Assembly: GCA_947177675.1 (NCBI GenBank)
Contig: CAMWVK010000038.1
Coordinates: 1-8,752, forward strand
DNA length: 8,752 nucleotides
Direction of reading: 5' to 3'
Origin: an uncultured Mucispirillum sp.
GTDB lineage: Bacteria; Chrysiogenota; Deferribacteres; Deferribacterales; Mucispirillaceae
Both the position numbers and the translations under genes were made by a program. How positions within the stretch are numbered: the stretch's first letter is position 1; every line of letters starts with the position of its first letter. The notes under the pieces were generated by a model that had not been told where the DNA came from, did not search any database, and was given only the letters and a program-made list of their open reading frames with translations. Shown here in pieces: positions 8,448-8,752 of this stretch.

Positions 8448-8537
8448 AGATTCTTCGCCAAAGGCTCTGAATGACATAAGTTTTTAGGATAAAAAACATT
8501 TATGTCTCACAGAGGGAATGAAATGACTGAAGTGTCT
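8448..8537. repeat. Palindromic (MITE/REP-like) element, copy 1
   Basis: Nested arms can be paired: AGATTCTTCG (8448-8457) roughly with TGAAGTGTCT (8528-8537), CTCTG (8465-8469) with CAGAG (8510-8514), and GACATAA (8473-8479) with TTATGTC (8500-8506). The interior is T-rich on the left and A-rich on the right, extending the stem. A GCCAAAGGC mini-hairpin sits in the left arm. The wording AGATTCTTCG...CTGAATGACA and GAGGGAATGAAATGACTGAAG resembles short palindromic intergenic elements I know from many unrelated bacterial genomes; that link is from memory. Confidence 0.65.
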
Positions 8538-8605
8538 TATCTGCTGACAGTTTGTATGTTTATTACAGTTTAAACTTTTGTAGGGTAAAGAGATTTGCAT
8601 ATTCC

Positions 8606-8694
8606 AGCTTTTCTCCAAAGGCTCTGAATGACATAGGTTTTTAGGAAAAAAATAATTTATGTCTCACAGAGGGAATGAAATAACCGAAGTGTCT
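8606..8694. repeat. Palindromic (MITE/REP-like) element, copy 2
   Basis: Same layout as copy 1, with CTCTG (8622-8626) pairing CAGAG (8667-8671) and GACATA (8630-8635) pairing TATGTC (8658-8663). The left terminal arm has diverged (AGCTTTTCT instead of AGATTCTTCG), while the right arm CGAAGTGTCT (8685-8694) is closer to the expected mirror sequence. The A-to-G change in the inner stem (ATAAG to ATAGG) still allows G-T pairing with the opposite strand. Confidence 0.6.
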
Positions 8695-8752
8695 TACCTG
8701 CTGACAGTTTGTATGTTTATTACAGTTTAAACTTTTGTAGGGTAAAGAGATT

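Larger units (their letters stand above)
8436..8752. repeat. Tandem array of a repeat of about 157 bp (two copies, third begins at the window edge)
   Basis: Unit 1 is 8436-8593 (158 bp) and unit 2 is 8594-8750 (157 bp), about 90 percent identical by eye; the last two bases start a third copy. Each unit has an imperfect hairpin section and then a spacer. The spacer (8541-8595 against 8698-8752, 55 nt) is identical in both copies. Some similarity to the unit's end extends upstream to about 8430 (GTAGAAATTTGCAT against GTAGGGTAAAGAGATTTGCAT), marking the left border. Stop codons interrupt every obvious frame, so it does not appear to be coding. The unit is too long and the spacing too irregular in sequence for CRISPR. 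Confidence 0.92.

Noticed and set aside
8436..8752. CRISPR array
   Set aside because: The repeating unit is about 157 bp with a conserved rather than variable spacer; CRISPR repeats are short with unique spacers, and no cas gene is nearby.

Overview
The window comes from an AT-rich bacterial chromosome (by eye about one third G+C, with many A/T third codon positions). It carries ordinary housekeeping genes followed by a small accessory region. The combination of a type III glutamine synthetase, sigma70-type TTGACA promoters and secreted proteins with Sec signal peptides ending in AxA or VFA suggests a Gram-negative-like anaerobe. A Deferribacterota relative such as Mucispirillum would fit, but this is a guess from overall feel; the sequence shown does not prove the taxon. 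All recognised genes lie on the + strand.

Layout: (1) 1-1980, the C-terminal nine tenths or so of glnN (type III glutamine synthetase), cut by the left window edge and closed by a perfect 13-bp terminator hairpin. (2) 2023-2176, a promoter region with consensus -35 and -10 hexamers. (3) 2177-6545, carA and carB, one nucleotide apart and clearly co-transcribed, followed by a terminator. (4) 6721-6865, a compact tRNA-Pro(UGG) unit with its own promoter and terminator. (5) 7130-8236, two adjacent genes for small exported proteins of unknown function. They share a module of about 65 residues that occurs twice in the first protein and once in the second. (6) 8237-8752, a gene-free stretch holding a terminator-like hairpin, an AT-rich segment with a smaller hairpin, and a tandem array of a repeat of about 157 bp that runs off the right edge.

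Function: GlnN makes glutamine from glutamate and ammonia. CarA and CarB use glutamine, bicarbonate and ATP to make carbamoyl phosphate for pyrimidine and arginine synthesis. The first 6.5 kb is therefore a glutamine production and use neighbourhood, although the two units have separate transcription signals. The exported pair looks like a local duplication family with a fold reminiscent of PepSY domains. One protein has a Gly/His/Met-rich linker and the other a three-cysteine cluster, which may point to metal or redox chemistry in the cell envelope. The most unusual DNA is the terminal tandem array. Each unit contains an imperfect hairpin resembling the short palindromic intergenic elements seen in many bacterial genomes, joined by a spacer that is identical in both visible copies.
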